From: Mycobacterium sp. GA-1199
GTDB lineage: Bacteria; Actinomycetota; Actinomycetes; Mycobacteriales; Mycobacteriaceae
DNA length: 64,000 bases
Direction: 5' to 3'
NCBI RefSeq assembly: GCF_001500045.1
Contig: NZ_LQIX01000001.1
Coordinates: 574,343 to 638,342, forward strand
This document shows, piece by piece, positions 19,992 to 30,976 of this stretch. The translations under genes were made by a program, and so were the position numbers. The notes below the pieces were generated by a model that was not told the origin of the DNA, made no database searches, and saw nothing but the letters and a program-made list of their open reading frames with translations. Numbering within the stretch: the first letter of the stretch is position 1; the number at the start of each line of letters is the position of its first letter.

Positions 19992-21553
19992 GGTCTCGGC
20001 CCTTCCGCGACTCTGGGTACGGGATCAGGTTGGTCGATGGTCGTCAGGGTGTGGTCGACCGCGGGATTGATGACATCGAGAGCGGGTTTCGGATACACCC
20101 CGAGCACGACCAGAAGCGCGATCAACGGTGCGACGACGACGAGTTCGCGCGGCACCAGGTCGCGCACCCGCTCGTTGCCCTCGGTGACGGCGCCGGTCAT
20201 CATCCGCTGGTACATCCACAGGATGTAGATCGCCGACAGCACCAGCGCGGTGGCCGCGAACACCGCCAGCACCGGGTAACGCGTGAATGTGCCGATGAGA
20301 ACCAGGAATTCGCTGATGAACGGCGCCAGGCCGGGCAGCGACAGCGTTGCCAGCCCGGCGACCAGGAACGTGCCCGCCATGACCGGCGCCACCTTCTGCA
20401 CGCCACCGAACGCCCGGATCAGTCGGGTGCCCCTGCGCGACACCAGGAATCCGGCGATCAGGAACAGGGCGGCCGTCGACAGTCCGTGGTTGATCATGTA
20501 GAGCGTCGAGCCGGACTGGCCCTGGCTGGTCATCACGAAGATGCCAAGGATGATGAAGCCGAAGTGCGAGATCGAGGTATAGGCGATCAACCGCATCACG
20601 TCGGTCTGGCCGATGGCCAGGATCGCGCCGTAGACGATGCCGATCACCGCCAGCGTGACCACCAGCGGCTGGAAATACGTTGACGCGTCGGGGAACAACT
20701 GCAGGCAGTACCGCAGCATCCCGAAGGTTCCGACCTTGTCCATGACCGCCATCATCAGCACCGCACTGGCCGGGGTGGCCTCGACGGCAGCATCGGGCAG
20801 CCACCGGTGGAACGGCCACAGCGGCGCCTTGACGGCGAACGCGAACATGAATCCGAGGAACAGCAGGTTCATCACGGCGGGGTCGACGGCGAACTCGCCG
20901 CTGGACACCGCGTTGACGATCTCGCGGAAGTCGAACGTGCCCGCGGCGAAAGCGTCGCTCGTGGCGGTCACCACGTACAGTCCGATCACCGCGGCCAGCA
21001 TGATCAGCCCGCCGAACAGGTTGTACAGCAGGAACTTCACCGCCGCCTTGCCGCGGTTCTTTCCGCCGAAGCCGCCGATGAGGAAGTACATCGGGATCAG
21101 CATCGCTTCGAAGAACACGTAGAACAGCAGGATGTCCAGCGACATCAGCGACATGAGGACCATGCCCTCGACGGCCAGCGTCAACGCGAAGTAGGTCTGC
21201 ACCGACCGTCCGCGCAGGCCGGTCTGGGCGTCGGCGTCGTTCCAGCCCGCGATGATCAGCAGCGGCACCAGTACCGCGGTGAGCACGATGATCGCCAGCG
21301 CGATGCCGTCGACGCCGAGGATGTAACCGGTGCCGAATGACGGGATCCACCGGTGGGATTCGACGAACTGGTACCGCTCGCCACCGGGTTGGAAGCCGAC
21401 CGCCACAACGGCGGTGATCGCCAGGACCGCGATCGAGACGGCCAACGCGAACCACTTGGCCAGCACCCGCTGGGCGGCAGGCAGAAGGATCGTCAGCGCG
21501 GCGCCGACGGTCGGCGTCGCCCACAGCACCGTGAGCCAGGGGAAGTTGTTCAC
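19988..21553 (-). CDS. nuoM: NADH-quinone oxidoreductase subunit M
   Basis: A 521-residue antiporter-like membrane subunit with about 14 helices. '[21 protein letters not shown]' carries the conserved pumping-channel Lys and the proton_antipo_M signature; an upstream Glu in the helix-5 region ('[12 protein letters not shown]') is also kept. It sits between NuoN and NuoL in the membrane arm. It overlaps nuoN and nuoL by 4 nt each, indicating coupled translation. Confidence 0.95.
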   Translation of the reverse strand: MNNFPWLTVLWATPTVGAALTILLPAAQRVLAKWFALAVSIAVLAITAVVAVGFQPGGERYQFVESHRWIPSFGTGYILGVDGIALAIIVLTAVLVPLLIIAGWNDADAQTGLRGRSVQTYFALTLAVEGMVLMSLMSLDILLFYVFFEAMLIPMYFLIGGFGGKNRGKAAVKFLLYNLFGGLIMLAAVIGLYVVTATSDAFAAGTFDFREIVNAVSSGEFAVDPAVMNLLFLGFMFAFAVKAPLWPFHRWLPDAAVEATPASAVLMMAVMDKVGTFGMLRYCLQLFPDASTYFQPLVVTLAVIGIVYGAILAIGQTDVMRLIAYTSISHFGFIILGIFVMTSQGQSGSTLYMINHGLSTAALFLIAGFLVSRRGTRLIRAFGGVQKVAPVMAGTFLVAGLATLSLPGLAPFISEFLVLIGTFTRYPVLAVFAATALVLSAIYILWMYQRMMTGAVTEGNERVRDLVPRELVVVAPLIALLVVLGVYPKPALDVINPAVDHTLTTIDQPDPVPRVAEGPRP

Positions 21554-23430
21554 CAGAGTTGCACCGCCAGGATCGCCGCGACCACCAGAACCGCACCGGA
21601 GAGCATCGAAAGGGCATAGGAGCGGGCATAACCCGTCTGCAGACGCCGCAGACCCGTCGACAGGCGGCTGACCAGTCCGGCCAACCCGCTGGCCGCGCCG
21701 TCGACCGCCTCCTCGTCGATCTCGACCAGACCGCGGGTCAGCAGTTGGCCGGGCCGCATCAGCGCCGCCTCGTTGAACGCATCGCCGTACAGATCCCTGC
21801 GTGCCGCGACGGTGAGCGCCGAACCGTCCGGGACTTCCGCCGGCACCGGCTTGGTTCCGTACATGCGGTAGGCGATGAGGATGCCGACTGCGACGACGGC
21901 CAGGATCACCGTCGTCACCACCCAGACGGGTGCGACGTGGTGTACCTCATGCGCACCGACGACCGGTTCGAGCCAGTGCTTCAGTGTGCCGCCGATCGCG
22001 AACGCGGCCCCGGAGCCCACGGAGCCGATGGCCAGAAGGATCATCGGCCAGGTCATCACCGCGGGGGCTTCGTGCGGATGTACGTGTTCGGCCCAACGCT
22101 TCTCGCCGAAGAACGTCATCAACATCACCCTGGTCATGTAGAACGCGGTGATACCGGCGCCCAGGATCGTCACGCCGCCCAGGATCAGACCTTTGACGCC
22201 GCCCGCGCCGAGCGCGGCTTCGATGATCCCGTCCTTGGAGAAGAACCCGGCCAGCGGCGGCACCCCGATGATCGCGAGGTAGCCGAGGCCGAAGGTGACG
22301 AACGTGATCGGCAGCGCTTTCCGCAGGCCGCCGTAGCGGCGCATGTCGACCTCGTCGTCCATCGCGTGCATGACCGAACCGGCCCCCAGGAACAGGCCGG
22401 CTTTGAAGAATCCGTGGGTGAGCAGGTGCATGATCGCGAACGCGTACCCGACCGGGCCGAGTCCGGCGGCCAGCACCATGTACCCGATCTGCGACATCGT
22501 CGACGCCGCAAGCGCTTTCTTGATGTCGTCCTTCGCGCAGCCGATGATCGCGCCGAACAACAGCGTGACGGCGCCGACGATGACGACACCCAGTTGTGCG
22601 GTGGGCGCGAGATCGAACACCGGTCCGGAGCGCACGATCAGGTACACCCCGGCGGTCACCATGGTGGCGGCGTGGATCAACGCCGACACCGGTGTCGGAC
22701 CCTCCATCGCGTCGCCCAGCCAGGACTGCAGCGGCACCTGCGCCGACTTACCGCACGCGGCCAGCAGCAGCAGCAGCCCGATCGCGGTCAGCACGCCCTC
22801 GCCGGCGGCCGGCGCGGCGGCGAAGACACCCGCATACGAGATGGACCCGATGTAGGCGAACATCACCATCATCGCGATGGCCAGGCCCATGTCGCCGACG
22901 CGGTTGACGACGAACGCCTTCTTGGCCGCCGTCGCGGCCGACGGTTTGTGCGCCCAGAAACCGATCAACAGGTAGGACGCCAGACCGACACCCTCCCAGC
23001 CGACGTAGAGGCCGAGGTAGTTGTCGGCGAGCACGAGCAGCAGCATCGCCGAAAGGAACAGGTTCAGGTACGCGAAAAACCGCCGCCGCCCGGGGTCTTC
23101 GGCCATGTAGCCGATCGAGTAGATGTGGATCAGCGAGCCGACACCGGTGATCAGCAACACGAAACACATCGAAAGCGCGTCGAGTTGCATTCCGAAGTCC
23201 ACCTGCAGCCCGCCGACCGGAACCCAGGAGAACAATGCCTCGTGGATCGTGCGGTGTTCGGCGTCGCGGCCCAGCATGTCGACGAAGAGCACGACTCCGA
23301 CGACGAACGCCCCGATGGCCGCGGCGCAGCCCAACAGGTGGCCCCAGGCGTCGGTCCGTCGGCCCCCGAGGAGCAGGATCGTCGCGCCGGCCAGCGGCAG
23401 CGCGATGGTCAACCAGACTGGAATCGTCAT
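21550..23430 (-). CDS. nuoL: NADH-quinone oxidoreductase subunit L
   Basis: A 626-residue subunit at the far end of the membrane arm, with about 16 helices and the C-terminal lateral helix that braces NuoM and NuoN. '[16 protein letters not shown]' and '[21 protein letters not shown]' are the NuoL signatures, and the latter holds the channel Lys. The C-terminal 100 residues ('[17 protein letters not shown]' onwards) match the lateral-helix extension. It begins 7 bp after nuoK. Confidence 0.95.
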   Translation of the reverse strand: MTIPVWLTIALPLAGATILLLGGRRTDAWGHLLGCAAAIGAFVVGVVLFVDMLGRDAEHRTIHEALFSWVPVGGLQVDFGMQLDALSMCFVLLITGVGSLIHIYSIGYMAEDPGRRRFFAYLNLFLSAMLLLVLADNYLGLYVGWEGVGLASYLLIGFWAHKPSAATAAKKAFVVNRVGDMGLAIAMMVMFAYIGSISYAGVFAAAPAAGEGVLTAIGLLLLLAACGKSAQVPLQSWLGDAMEGPTPVSALIHAATMVTAGVYLIVRSGPVFDLAPTAQLGVVIVGAVTLLFGAIIGCAKDDIKKALAASTMSQIGYMVLAAGLGPVGYAFAIMHLLTHGFFKAGLFLGAGSVMHAMDDEVDMRRYGGLRKALPITFVTFGLGYLAIIGVPPLAGFFSKDGIIEAALGAGGVKGLILGGVTILGAGITAFYMTRVMLMTFFGEKRWAEHVHPHEAPAVMTWPMILLAIGSVGSGAAFAIGGTLKHWLEPVVGAHEVHHVAPVWVVTTVILAVVAVGILIAYRMYGTKPVPAEVPDGSALTVAARRDLYGDAFNEAALMRPGQLLTRGLVEIDEEAVDGAASGLAGLVSRLSTGLRRLQTGYARSYALSMLSGAVLVVAAILAVQLW

Positions 23431-23437
23431 CGCGCCT

Positions 23438-23737
23438 CTAGTTCTTCAGAAGGCTTGCGTCGTCGACCGAAGCCGACTGGCGGGCACGGAAGATGCTCAT
23501 GATGATCGCCAGACCGACCACCACCTCGCAGGCGGCGACCACCATGGTGAAGAACGCGACCACTTGGCCGTCGAGGTGGCCGTGCATGCGGGAGAACGAG
23601 ACGAACGCGAGGTTGGCCGCGTTCAACATCAGCTCGACGCACATGAACACCACGATCGCGTTGCGGCGCAACAGCACTCCAGCCGCGCCGATCGTGAACA
23701 ACAGCGCCGACAGATAGAGATAGTTGTCGGGGTTCAC
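23438..23737 (-). CDS. nuoK: NADH-quinone oxidoreductase subunit K
   Basis: A 99-residue, three-helix membrane subunit of complex I. The conserved buried Glu of helix 2 lies in '[18 protein letters not shown]', and a second Glu in '[15 protein letters not shown]'; both are needed for proton translocation in characterised enzymes. The length is typical. It overlaps nuoJ by 4 nt. Confidence 0.95.
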   Translation of the reverse strand: MNPDNYLYLSALLFTIGAAGVLLRRNAIVVFMCVELMLNAANLAFVSFSRMHGHLDGQVVAFFTMVVAACEVVVGLAIIMSIFRARQSASVDDASLLKN

Positions 23738-24504
23738 TCCCCGCCTCCTCTGCCGTTCGTCACGGTGACGGTCCGCTTCTGCAGGATGGGGCTGACGGAC
23801 AGGTCGGACCCGGAACCGTCAGGGAGCCGGGCGGCGATGTCGACGGCGTTGTTGCGCGCGAAGACACCGGGATTCGGCAGCGTGGTCGGATAGCCGCCCG
23901 GTTTGAACCGTTCCTCGGCGAGTTCGCGCTGGGTCTTGCGGCGGCCGAAGCGTTCCCGGTGCGCCAACACCATCGCACCGAGTGCGGCGGTGATCAGCAA
24001 CGCGCTGGTCAACTCGAACGCCCACAGGTAGCGCACGAAGATCAGCGCCGCCAACCCCTCGACGTTGCCACCCGCATTCGCCTGGGCCAAGCCGGTGAAA
24101 CCGCCCACGGAGACGTTGCCAATGCCCGCGATGAGCAGCAGGCCGAAGCCGACACCGACAACGACAGCGGCAACCCGTTGTCCGCGAATCGTTTCCACTA
24201 GTGAGTCCGACGAGTCGACACCGATGAGCATCAGCACGAACAGAAAAATCATCATGACGGCGCCGGTGTAGACCACCACCTGGACGACTCCGAGGAACAG
24301 TGCGCCCTGGGCGATGTAGAACACGGCCAGCACGATCATCGTGGTGGCCAGAAACATCGCCGAGTACACCGCTTTCGGTGCGGCGATCACCCCGAGCGCG
24401 CCGAGTACCGCCACGATCCCCAACACCCAGAACAGCACGGCCTCGGTGGTCGTGGTCTGCCCGGGGTTGTCGGCGGCCATGGCCGCGAGCAGGTCGAGCC
24501 TCAT
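23734..24504 (-). CDS. nuoJ: NADH-quinone oxidoreductase subunit J
   Basis: A 256-residue five-helix membrane subunit. '[25 protein letters not shown]' (given here across the helix-3 region) is the NuoJ signature containing the pi-bulge; I describe it by key residues VVYTGA and MMIFLF. The C-terminal 70 or so residues are polar and longer than in E. coli NuoJ (184), as is usual in actinobacteria. It overlaps nuoI and nuoK by 4 nt. Confidence 0.93.
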   Translation of the reverse strand: MRLDLLAAMAADNPGQTTTTEAVLFWVLGIVAVLGALGVIAAPKAVYSAMFLATTMIVLAVFYIAQGALFLGVVQVVVYTGAVMMIFLFVLMLIGVDSSDSLVETIRGQRVAAVVVGVGFGLLLIAGIGNVSVGGFTGLAQANAGGNVEGLAALIFVRYLWAFELTSALLITAALGAMVLAHRERFGRRKTQRELAEERFKPGGYPTTLPNPGVFARNNAVDIAARLPDGSGSDLSVSPILQKRTVTVTNGRGGGE

Positions 24505-25046
24505 CGCACGTCCTCGGCGACCTTCTGGGTCTCTTGCTCGGCGGGCCCGATGTTGCCCAGGTAGTAGTCGTCATCGGTGGTGCCCGGCGCCATCGGATGC
24601 GGTGGCGGCAGCATGCCGGACCGCAACGGCGCCAACAGTTTGTCCTTACCCCAGATCAGGTCGGCGCGGTTGTCGTCGGCCATCTCGTATTCGTTGGTCA
24701 TCGTCAACGCCCGGGTGGGGCAGGCCTCGATGCACAGACCGCAACCGATGCAGCGCAGGTAGTTGATCTGGTAGACGCGTCCGTATCGCTCACCGGGGGA
24801 ATACCGTTCGTCCTCGGTGTTGTCGGCGCCCTCGACATAGATGGCGTCGGCGGGGCAGGCCCAAGCGCACAGTTCGCAGCCGATGCACTTCTCCAGACCG
24901 TCGGGGTAGCGGTTCAGTTGGTGCCGGCCGTGGTAGCGCTTGGCGACGGGCCCCGGCTTCTCCGGATACTCCTCGGTGATGGGTTTCTTGAACATGGTGC
25001 CGAAGGTGACCCCGAAACCCTTCAGCGCGTCGAGGAACTTAGGCAT
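24501..25046 (-). CDS. nuoI: NADH-quinone oxidoreductase subunit I (two 4Fe-4S clusters)
   Basis: A 181-residue peripheral-arm subunit carrying clusters N6a and N6b. The two ferredoxin motifs are intact: '[12 protein letters not shown]' near residue 55 and '[12 protein letters not shown]' near 100. It passes electrons from NuoG towards N2 in NuoB. A polar C-terminal tail of about 45 residues follows. It overlaps nuoH by 8 nt. Confidence 0.96.
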   Translation of the reverse strand: MPKFLDALKGFGVTFGTMFKKPITEEYPEKPGPVAKRYHGRHQLNRYPDGLEKCIGCELCAWACPADAIYVEGADNTEDERYSPGERYGRVYQINYLRCIGCGLCIEACPTRALTMTNEYEMADDNRADLIWGKDKLLAPLRSGMLPPPHPMAPGTTDDDYYLGNIGPAEQETQKVAEDVR

Positions 25047-26283
25047 CGGCTGGCTCCTTGGTTGCGGTCTGGCCCGTGCTGCTCGGCAGGGGTGGGGTGG
25101 GGAAGATCTCCGGATCCAGCTTCTGCCGCGGGATGGCGCGAACGTTGCGTCGGCGCACCGCCCGCCACAACGCCACGGCGACCAGCAGTGTCGCGATGGC
25201 GCCGAGCGAGGCCAGCGTCGTCGTCACCTGGCTGAAACCCTCGTTGCGGAGCGCGCGCGCCGTGGCGACGATCATGATCCACGCCAACGAGAACGGGATG
25301 AGCACCTTCCATCCCAGCGCCATGAACTGGTCGTAGCGCATGCGCGGCAGTGTGGCGCGCAGCCAGAAGAACAGGAACATGAAGCCCCACACCTTGGCCA
25401 CGAACCACAGCAGGGGCCACCAACCGGTGTTCGCGCCATCCCACATGTTGATGGGCCACGGTGCATGCCAGCCACCCAGGAACATCGTGGTGGCCAGCGC
25501 GGAGACCGTGGTCATGTTGACGTACTCGGCGAGCATGAACATCGCGAACTTGATCGAGGAGTACTCGGTGTGGAACCCGCCGACGAGCTCACCCTCGGCC
25601 TCGGGCAGATCGAAAGGCGCGCGGTTGGTTTCGCCCACCATCGAGATGACGTAGACGAGGAACGACGGCAGCAGCAGGAAGATGAACCACGTGCCGTACT
25701 GTGCGGCCACGATGCCGGAGGTCGACATCGAGCCCGCGTAGATGAAGACCGCCACGAACGACAGCGCCATCGCGATCTCGTACGAAATCACCTGCGCGCT
25801 CGACCGAATCCCGCCCAGCAGCGGATACGTCGACCCCGAAGCCCATCCGGCCAGCACGATCCCGTACACACCGATGGAGGTCGCCGCCAGGATGTACAGC
25901 ACCGCGACGGGCATGTCCGTCAGCTGCAACGCGGTGCGGTGTCCGAAGATCGAAACCTCGCCGCCCATCGGGATGACGGCGAACGCGATGAAGGCGGGCA
26001 CCGCGGAGATCACCGGTGCCGCAAGGTAGACGAACTTGTCGACGCCGGCGGGAACCAGACCCTCCTTGAGCGCGAGCTTGACACCGTCCACCAGCGACTG
26101 CAGAAGTCCCTTGGGGCCGACGCGGTTGGGCCCGAACCGCATCTGCATGCGGCCCAGCAGTTTGCGCTCGATCAGGATCGCGGAGAGGACCGACAGCATC
26201 AGGAACGCGAATATCGCGAGCGACTTGGCCAGGATCAGCCACCACGGGTCGTGACCGAACAGGGTGGGATCGGGATGGATCAC
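25039..26283 (-). CDS. nuoH: NADH-quinone oxidoreductase subunit H
   Basis: A 414-residue, eight- to nine-helix membrane subunit at the junction of the two arms, forming the quinone entry channel. '[19 protein letters not shown]' near residue 45 and '[22 protein letters not shown]' (key residues PFDLPEAE) near 230 are its signatures. The C-terminus has a Pro/Thr-rich tail. It overlaps nuoG by 4 nt. Confidence 0.96.
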   Translation of the reverse strand: MIHPDPTLFGHDPWWLILAKSLAIFAFLMLSVLSAILIERKLLGRMQMRFGPNRVGPKGLLQSLVDGVKLALKEGLVPAGVDKFVYLAAPVISAVPAFIAFAVIPMGGEVSIFGHRTALQLTDMPVAVLYILAATSIGVYGIVLAGWASGSTYPLLGGIRSSAQVISYEIAMALSFVAVFIYAGSMSTSGIVAAQYGTWFIFLLLPSFLVYVISMVGETNRAPFDLPEAEGELVGGFHTEYSSIKFAMFMLAEYVNMTTVSALATTMFLGGWHAPWPINMWDGANTGWWPLLWFVAKVWGFMFLFFWLRATLPRMRYDQFMALGWKVLIPFSLAWIMIVATARALRNEGFSQVTTTLASLGAIATLLVAVALWRAVRRRNVRAIPRQKLDPEIFPTPPLPSSTGQTATKEPADA

Positions 26284-28670
26284 GGTTCGGCCCGTCCGAT
26301 CGACACGACGTCACCGGTGGACACCCCGAGGTTTCGGTGCACCGCCGAACCCGCCGAATTCAGAGGAAGCCAGATCACGCGGTCGTCCATCTCGGTGATG
26401 GCCAACGGCAGCGTGATCGTCCCACGCGGTGTCCTCGCGGTGACCAGATCGCCCTCCGCAGCTCCGATTTCGGCTGCGGTAGCGGCGGAGAGCCGCGCCA
26501 CCGGCACCCGGGCGGTGCCCGCCAGATGCGGTTCGCCGTCCTGTAGCCGGCCCTCGTCGAGCAGCATCCGCCACCCCGCGAGCACCGCTTGTCCCTCGGC
26601 CGGCGGCGTCCGCTTCGGCGCAGGGACGTTCGGTGCCTCGGGACGTCGGCCCGCCCACATGCCCAGGCGCGACATCTCGTCCCCGGCGGCCGCCGCGGTC
26701 GGCAGGTTCAATGCGACGCCGATTTCGTCGGCCAGGAAGTTCAAGACGCGCAGATCGGGGATGGCGTTGGTCTTCAGTGACGGCTGGAACGGACGAAGTC
26801 GGCCCTCCCAGTTCAGGAACGAGCCGGCCTTCTCCACCACGGGCGCGATGGGGAAGACGACATCGGCGACCGCCGTGACCGCGCTCTCCCGCAGCTCGAG
26901 GCTGACGACGAACGGCGTGGACTCGATCGCGGCCAGCGCCGCTTCGGGATCGGGGAGGTCGTCGACCTCGACGCCGCCGACGAGCAGGGCGCCCAGTTCG
27001 CCGCTGCGCGCCGCCTCCAGAATCGCGGTGGTGTCGCGGCCCGGCACGGTGGGCAGCGCGCTGACGTGCCATGCCGCCGCGGTCTGCTCGACGGCCGCGC
27101 TGTCGGCGATCGGCCGGCCACCGGGCAGCAGGTTCGGCAAGGCACCGGCCTCAGCCGCGCCTCGTTCGCCCGCCCGTCTCGGCACCCAGGCCAGCCGGGC
27201 ACCCGTCACCTCGGCCAATCTGCTTGCCGCAGAGAGGGCTCCGGGCGATGTGGCCAGACGCTCACCGATCATGATGAGCGCGCCCGGCAGCCGCAGCTGC
27301 GGGTCGTCGACCAGCCCGTCGAGGGCCCCGGCCTCGTCCCCCGGGGCCGCGGTGACCAGGCGGCCGCGCAGCTTGACCAAAGCGCGGCTGGCGAAGGGGG
27401 CGACGGAGACGACCTGCAACCCCTTCTTGCGCACCGCCTTGCGCAGCCGCAGGAACACGATCGGTGATTCCTCCTCCGGCTCGAACCCGGCCAGCAGGAC
27501 CGCCGGCGCATTCTCCAGGTCGGCGTAGGTCACCGTCATCGGCTGCCCCGCGACACGGGCGGCGAGGAACTCGGCCTCCTCGGCGCTATGCGACCGGGCC
27601 CGGAAGTCGATGTCGTTGGTGTCGAGCACGATCCGGGCGAACTTGGAATAGGCGTAGGCGTCCTCGACGGTCATCCGGCCGCCCACCAGCACGCCCGCGC
27701 TTCCGGCCGCGGCCGCCAGCCCGTTGCCTGCCACCACGAGGGCCTCTGACCACGAGGTCGGTCGCAACTTGCCGTCCTCGTCGCGAATCAGCGGGGTGGT
27801 GATGCGGTCGCCCTGCGTGGTGTAGGTGAACGCCCAGCGACCCTTGTCGCAGTTCCACTCCTCGTTGACCTGAGGTTCGTCACCGGCCAAGCGCCGCATG
27901 ACCTTTCCGCGCCGATGATCGGTGCGCTGGGCGCATCCCGATGCGCAGTGCTCGCACACGCTGGGACTCGACACCAGATCGAACGGCCGGGCCCGGAAGC
28001 GGTAGGCCGCCCCGGTTAGCGCGCCGACCGGACAGATCTGAACGGTGTTTCCCGAGAAGTACGACTCGAACGGTTCACCGGTCGCGATGCCGACCTGTTG
28101 CAGCGCACCGCGCTCGAGCAGATCGATGAACGGATCGCCGGCGATCTGCTCGGAGAACCGGGTGCAGCGCGCGCACAGCACACAGCGTTCGCGGTCCAGC
28201 AGCACTTGCGAGGAGATGTTGATCGGCTTCGGGAAGGTGCGCTTGACGTCTTCGAAGCGAGTTTCGGCGCGGCCGTTGGACATCGCCTGGTTCTGCAGCG
28301 GGCACTCGCCGCCCTTGTCGCACACCGGGCAGTCCAGCGGATGGTTGATCAGCAGGAACTCCATGATGCCCTGCTGCGCCTTGTCCGCCTCCGCCGAGGT
28401 GTACTGCGTGCGCACCACCATGTCCGGGGTGCACGTCGTCGTGCACGACGCCATCGGCTTGCGCTGACCCTCGACCTCGACCAGGCACTGTCGGCAGGCC
28501 CCGACCGGGTCGAGCAGCGGATGATCGCAGAACCGCGGGATCTGGATGCCGATCAGTTCGGCGGCCCGAATCACCAACGTGCCCTTCGGAACACTGACAT
28601 CGACGCCGTCGATGGACAACTGGACCATCTCCACGCCGGTGTCCGCCCCGGTGTCGGCCGTCTGCGTCAT
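26280..28670 (-). CDS. nuoG: NADH-quinone oxidoreductase subunit G
   Basis: A 796-residue iron-sulphur subunit. The N-terminal 2Fe-2S domain has '[20 protein letters not shown]' (about 43-62); then '[13 protein letters not shown]' and '[13 protein letters not shown]' bind N5 and N4, and 'CEHCASGC' with 'QICPVGALT' belong to the extra N7-type cluster region. The long C-terminal part is molybdopterin-oxidoreductase-like but has lost cofactor-binding sense, as in all NuoG. It relays electrons from NuoF and NuoE to NuoI. It begins 28 bp after nuoF. Confidence 0.96.
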   Translation of the reverse strand: MTQTADTGADTGVEMVQLSIDGVDVSVPKGTLVIRAAELIGIQIPRFCDHPLLDPVGACRQCLVEVEGQRKPMASCTTTCTPDMVVRTQYTSAEADKAQQGIMEFLLINHPLDCPVCDKGGECPLQNQAMSNGRAETRFEDVKRTFPKPINISSQVLLDRERCVLCARCTRFSEQIAGDPFIDLLERGALQQVGIATGEPFESYFSGNTVQICPVGALTGAAYRFRARPFDLVSSPSVCEHCASGCAQRTDHRRGKVMRRLAGDEPQVNEEWNCDKGRWAFTYTTQGDRITTPLIRDEDGKLRPTSWSEALVVAGNGLAAAAGSAGVLVGGRMTVEDAYAYSKFARIVLDTNDIDFRARSHSAEEAEFLAARVAGQPMTVTYADLENAPAVLLAGFEPEEESPIVFLRLRKAVRKKGLQVVSVAPFASRALVKLRGRLVTAAPGDEAGALDGLVDDPQLRLPGALIMIGERLATSPGALSAASRLAEVTGARLAWVPRRAGERGAAEAGALPNLLPGGRPIADSAAVEQTAAAWHVSALPTVPGRDTTAILEAARSGELGALLVGGVEVDDLPDPEAALAAIESTPFVVSLELRESAVTAVADVVFPIAPVVEKAGSFLNWEGRLRPFQPSLKTNAIPDLRVLNFLADEIGVALNLPTAAAAGDEMSRLGMWAGRRPEAPNVPAPKRTPPAEGQAVLAGWRMLLDEGRLQDGEPHLAGTARVPVARLSAATAAEIGAAEGDLVTARTPRGTITLPLAITEMDDRVIWLPLNSAGSAVHRNLGVSTGDVVSIGRAEP

Positions 28671-28698
28671 CGGATCATCCCCCTAGCTCGCCACCCCA

Positions 28699-30015
28699 TC
28701 ACACGCCCACCTCTTCCATCGCCATCAGCGTGGACGCGTGCGGATCGAACGGGCACCCGCCGTCGAGGTGGGCGATGTACTCGTCGCGGAAGAACTTGAT
28801 CGACGACATGATCGGGGCGGCCGCACCGTCCCCCAACGCGCAGAACGCCTTTCCGAAGATGTTGTCGGAGATGTCGAGCAGTTTGTCGATGTCGGCCTCC
28901 GTGCCCGCGCCCGTCTCGAGACGTTCGTAGATCTGCGCCAGCCAGTAGGTGCCCTCGCGGCACGGTGTGCACTTGCCGCACGACTCGTGGGCGTAGAAGT
29001 CGGTCCAGCGGCGCACCGCGCGCACGACACACGTGGTCTCGTCGAAGATCTGCAGCGCCTTGGTGCCGAGCATGGTGCCCACACCGGCCATCCCCTCGTA
29101 ATCCAGTGGTACGTCGAGGTGTTCGTCGGTCAGCAGGGGAGTGGAGGACCCGCCGGGTGTCCAGAACTTCAACTGGTGCCCGGCGCGGACTCCGCCCGCA
29201 TACTCCAGCAACTCGCGCAGCGTGATGCCCAGCGGCGCCTCGTACTGTCCGGGGTTGGTGACGTGACCCGACAGCGAATACAGCGTGAAGCCCGGCGACT
29301 TCTCCGAGCCCATCGACCGGAACCAGTCGATGCCGTTGAGCAGGATGGGCGGGACGCTGGCGATGGACTCGACGTTGTTGACCACCGTCGGGCAGGCGTA
29401 AAGCCCCGCGACGGCGGGGAATGGCGGCCGCAACCTCGGTTGTCCGCGACGGCCTTCGAGCGAGTCCAGCAGCGCGGTCTCCTCACCGCAGATGTAGGCG
29501 CCCGCCCCCGCGTGCACGATCAGTTCCAGGTCGAAGCCCGACCCTTGAATGTCGTTGCCGAGGAAACCGGCCTCGTGCGCTTCGGCGACCGCGGCGTGCA
29601 GCCTGCGCAGCACCGGCACCACCTCACCGCGCAGGTAGATGAAGGCGTGATGCGCCCGGATCGCGTAGGCCGCGATAATCGCCCCTTCGATGAGGAAGTG
29701 CGGGGTCGTCAACATCAACGGAATGTCTTTACACGTACCGGGTTCCGACTCGTCGGCGTTGACCACCAGGTAGTGCGGCTTGGCTCCGGCGCCGGTGTCG
29801 CTCTGCGGGATGAACGACCACTTCGTGCCGGTGGGGAAGCCCGCGCCGCCGCGACCCCGCAGACCGGACTCCTTCACCAGGTTGATGACCTCGTCCGGCT
29901 CCATCGCCAGCGCCTTCTCGAGGGCGCGGTAGCCGCCGTGACGACGGTAGGTGTCCATCGACCATGGTTCGGGCTCGTCCCAGAACCGGCTGAACACGGG
30001 TGTCAGATCTGTCAT
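28699..30015 (-). CDS. nuoF: NADH-quinone oxidoreductase subunit F (NADH/FMN-binding)
   Basis: A 438-residue flavoprotein that oxidises NADH. 'GRGGAGFPTGTKW' near residue 53 is the FMN/NADH loop, 'GAGAYICGEETALLDSLEG' near 165 contacts FMN, and 'ESCGKCTPCREGT' near 345 binds the N3 4Fe-4S cluster. ATG at 30015 is chosen; it overlaps the nuoE stop by 4 nt. The open frame continues upstream, antisense-like and within nuoE, without similarity. Confidence 0.96.
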   Translation of the reverse strand: MTDLTPVFSRFWDEPEPWSMDTYRRHGGYRALEKALAMEPDEVINLVKESGLRGRGGAGFPTGTKWSFIPQSDTGAGAKPHYLVVNADESEPGTCKDIPLMLTTPHFLIEGAIIAAYAIRAHHAFIYLRGEVVPVLRRLHAAVAEAHEAGFLGNDIQGSGFDLELIVHAGAGAYICGEETALLDSLEGRRGQPRLRPPFPAVAGLYACPTVVNNVESIASVPPILLNGIDWFRSMGSEKSPGFTLYSLSGHVTNPGQYEAPLGITLRELLEYAGGVRAGHQLKFWTPGGSSTPLLTDEHLDVPLDYEGMAGVGTMLGTKALQIFDETTCVVRAVRRWTDFYAHESCGKCTPCREGTYWLAQIYERLETGAGTEADIDKLLDISDNIFGKAFCALGDGAAAPIMSSIKFFRDEYIAHLDGGCPFDPHASTLMAMEEVGV

Positions 30016-30875
30016 GCGCGTGAATCCGTTGTGTCTGGATCGGTTTCGACGGTGTTCGACTTCGGCGGGATGGTTGCCGAGGGGCCAGGTGCGGACGCGT
30101 TCTTGGTGGCCTCGACACCCGCCGTTTCGTCGTCGAGCGTCTCGGTGGAAGCGGCCGGGGCGTCGGCGTCGGGCGCCTGCATACCGCGTTCGCGCGCCAC
30201 CCGTAGGCCCGCCAGCGTGGCCTCGCCGACCTTGTTGCCACCCGAGCGCGGGTCCGGCAGGCCCGCCAGTGTGCGCGCGGTCTCGCGGAACGTGCACAGC
30301 GGCGTACCCCGCGTCGGTTCGGGAGGGTCACCGTCGCGTAGCGCGTCGACCAGGTCGCGCGCCGACGACGTCGTCTGGGTGTCGAAGAACTCCCAGTTGA
30401 CCATCACCACCGGTGCGTAATCACACGCGGCGTTGCACTCGACATGCTCGAGGGTGATGCGTCCGTCCGGCGTCGTCTCGCCGGCGTGCACACCCAGATG
30501 TTCCTGCAGCGCTTCGAGAATCGCGTCGCCGCCCATCACCGCGCACAGCGTGTTGGTGCACACCCCGACGAGGTACTCGCCGGTCGGGGTTCGCCGGTAC
30601 ATCGAGTAGAACGTCGCCACCGCCGTGACCTCCGCGTCGGTCAACCCCAACTGCTTGGCGCAGAACGTGATACCGGCGGGGGTCAGGCATCCGTCCTCTG
30701 ACTGCACGAGGTGCAGCAACGGCAGCAACGCCGAACGCGATTGCGGGTAGCGCGAGATGATCCGCTCGGCGTCGGCGCTGAGCCGCGCCACGACGTCGTC
30801 CGAATACGACGCCGGCCCGTTGATCGGCGGGCCGGGTTCCTCGGGTCGCTGACCGAGCTCGAGGAATACGCTCAT
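30012..30875 (-). CDS. nuoE: NADH-quinone oxidoreductase subunit E (2Fe-2S), with long C-terminal tail
   Basis: A 287-residue thioredoxin-fold subunit. Cluster N1a ligands are 'CTNTLC' near residue 112 and 'CNAAC' near 153. The last 60 or so residues are rich in Ala, Pro, Thr, Asp and look disordered, making the protein longer than M. tuberculosis NuoE (about 252). ATG at 30875 is preferred: it begins the family-like sequence and has GAGGCGAGGG just upstream. An in-frame TTG at 30899 would add eight residues. The start codon and SD are inside one unit of a 32-bp tandem repeat. Confidence 0.94.
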   Translation of the reverse strand: MSVFLELGQRPEEPGPPINGPASYSDDVVARLSADAERIISRYPQSRSALLPLLHLVQSEDGCLTPAGITFCAKQLGLTDAEVTAVATFYSMYRRTPTGEYLVGVCTNTLCAVMGGDAILEALQEHLGVHAGETTPDGRITLEHVECNAACDYAPVVMVNWEFFDTQTTSSARDLVDALRDGDPPEPTRGTPLCTFRETARTLAGLPDPRSGGNKVGEATLAGLRVARERGMQAPDADAPAASTETLDDETAGVEATKNASAPGPSATIPPKSNTVETDPDTTDSRA

Positions 30876-30976
30876 CGGTGCCCTCGCCTCTTCGCGCAAG
30901 CGCTCATCGGTGCCCTCGCCTCTTCGCGCAAGCGCTCATCGGTGCCCTCGTCCTCGTCGCGCAAGCGCTCATCGGT
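30871..30976. repeat. 32-bp tandem repeat spanning the nuoE start and nuoD stop
   Basis: Units begin at 30871, 30903, 30935 and (partial) 30968, with periods of 32, 32 and 33 bp. The first two are identical; the third has a CTCGTCCTCGTC variant. Read on the minus strand each unit holds the SD-like GAGGCGAGGG and ATGAGCG, so each carries a start-codon copy; the nuoD TGA is in the far copy. Confidence 0.9.

Noticed and set aside
18462..20228. Long plus-strand open frame opposite nuoN (also 21559-23502, 24940-27528, 28738-30420, 30711-32336)
   Set aside because: These are antisense shadows of the nuo genes caused by high GC at third codon positions; they are rich in Arg, His, Gln and Pro and have no protein-like pattern.
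30871..30976. CRISPR array
   Set aside because: The units are contiguous tandem copies without spacers.
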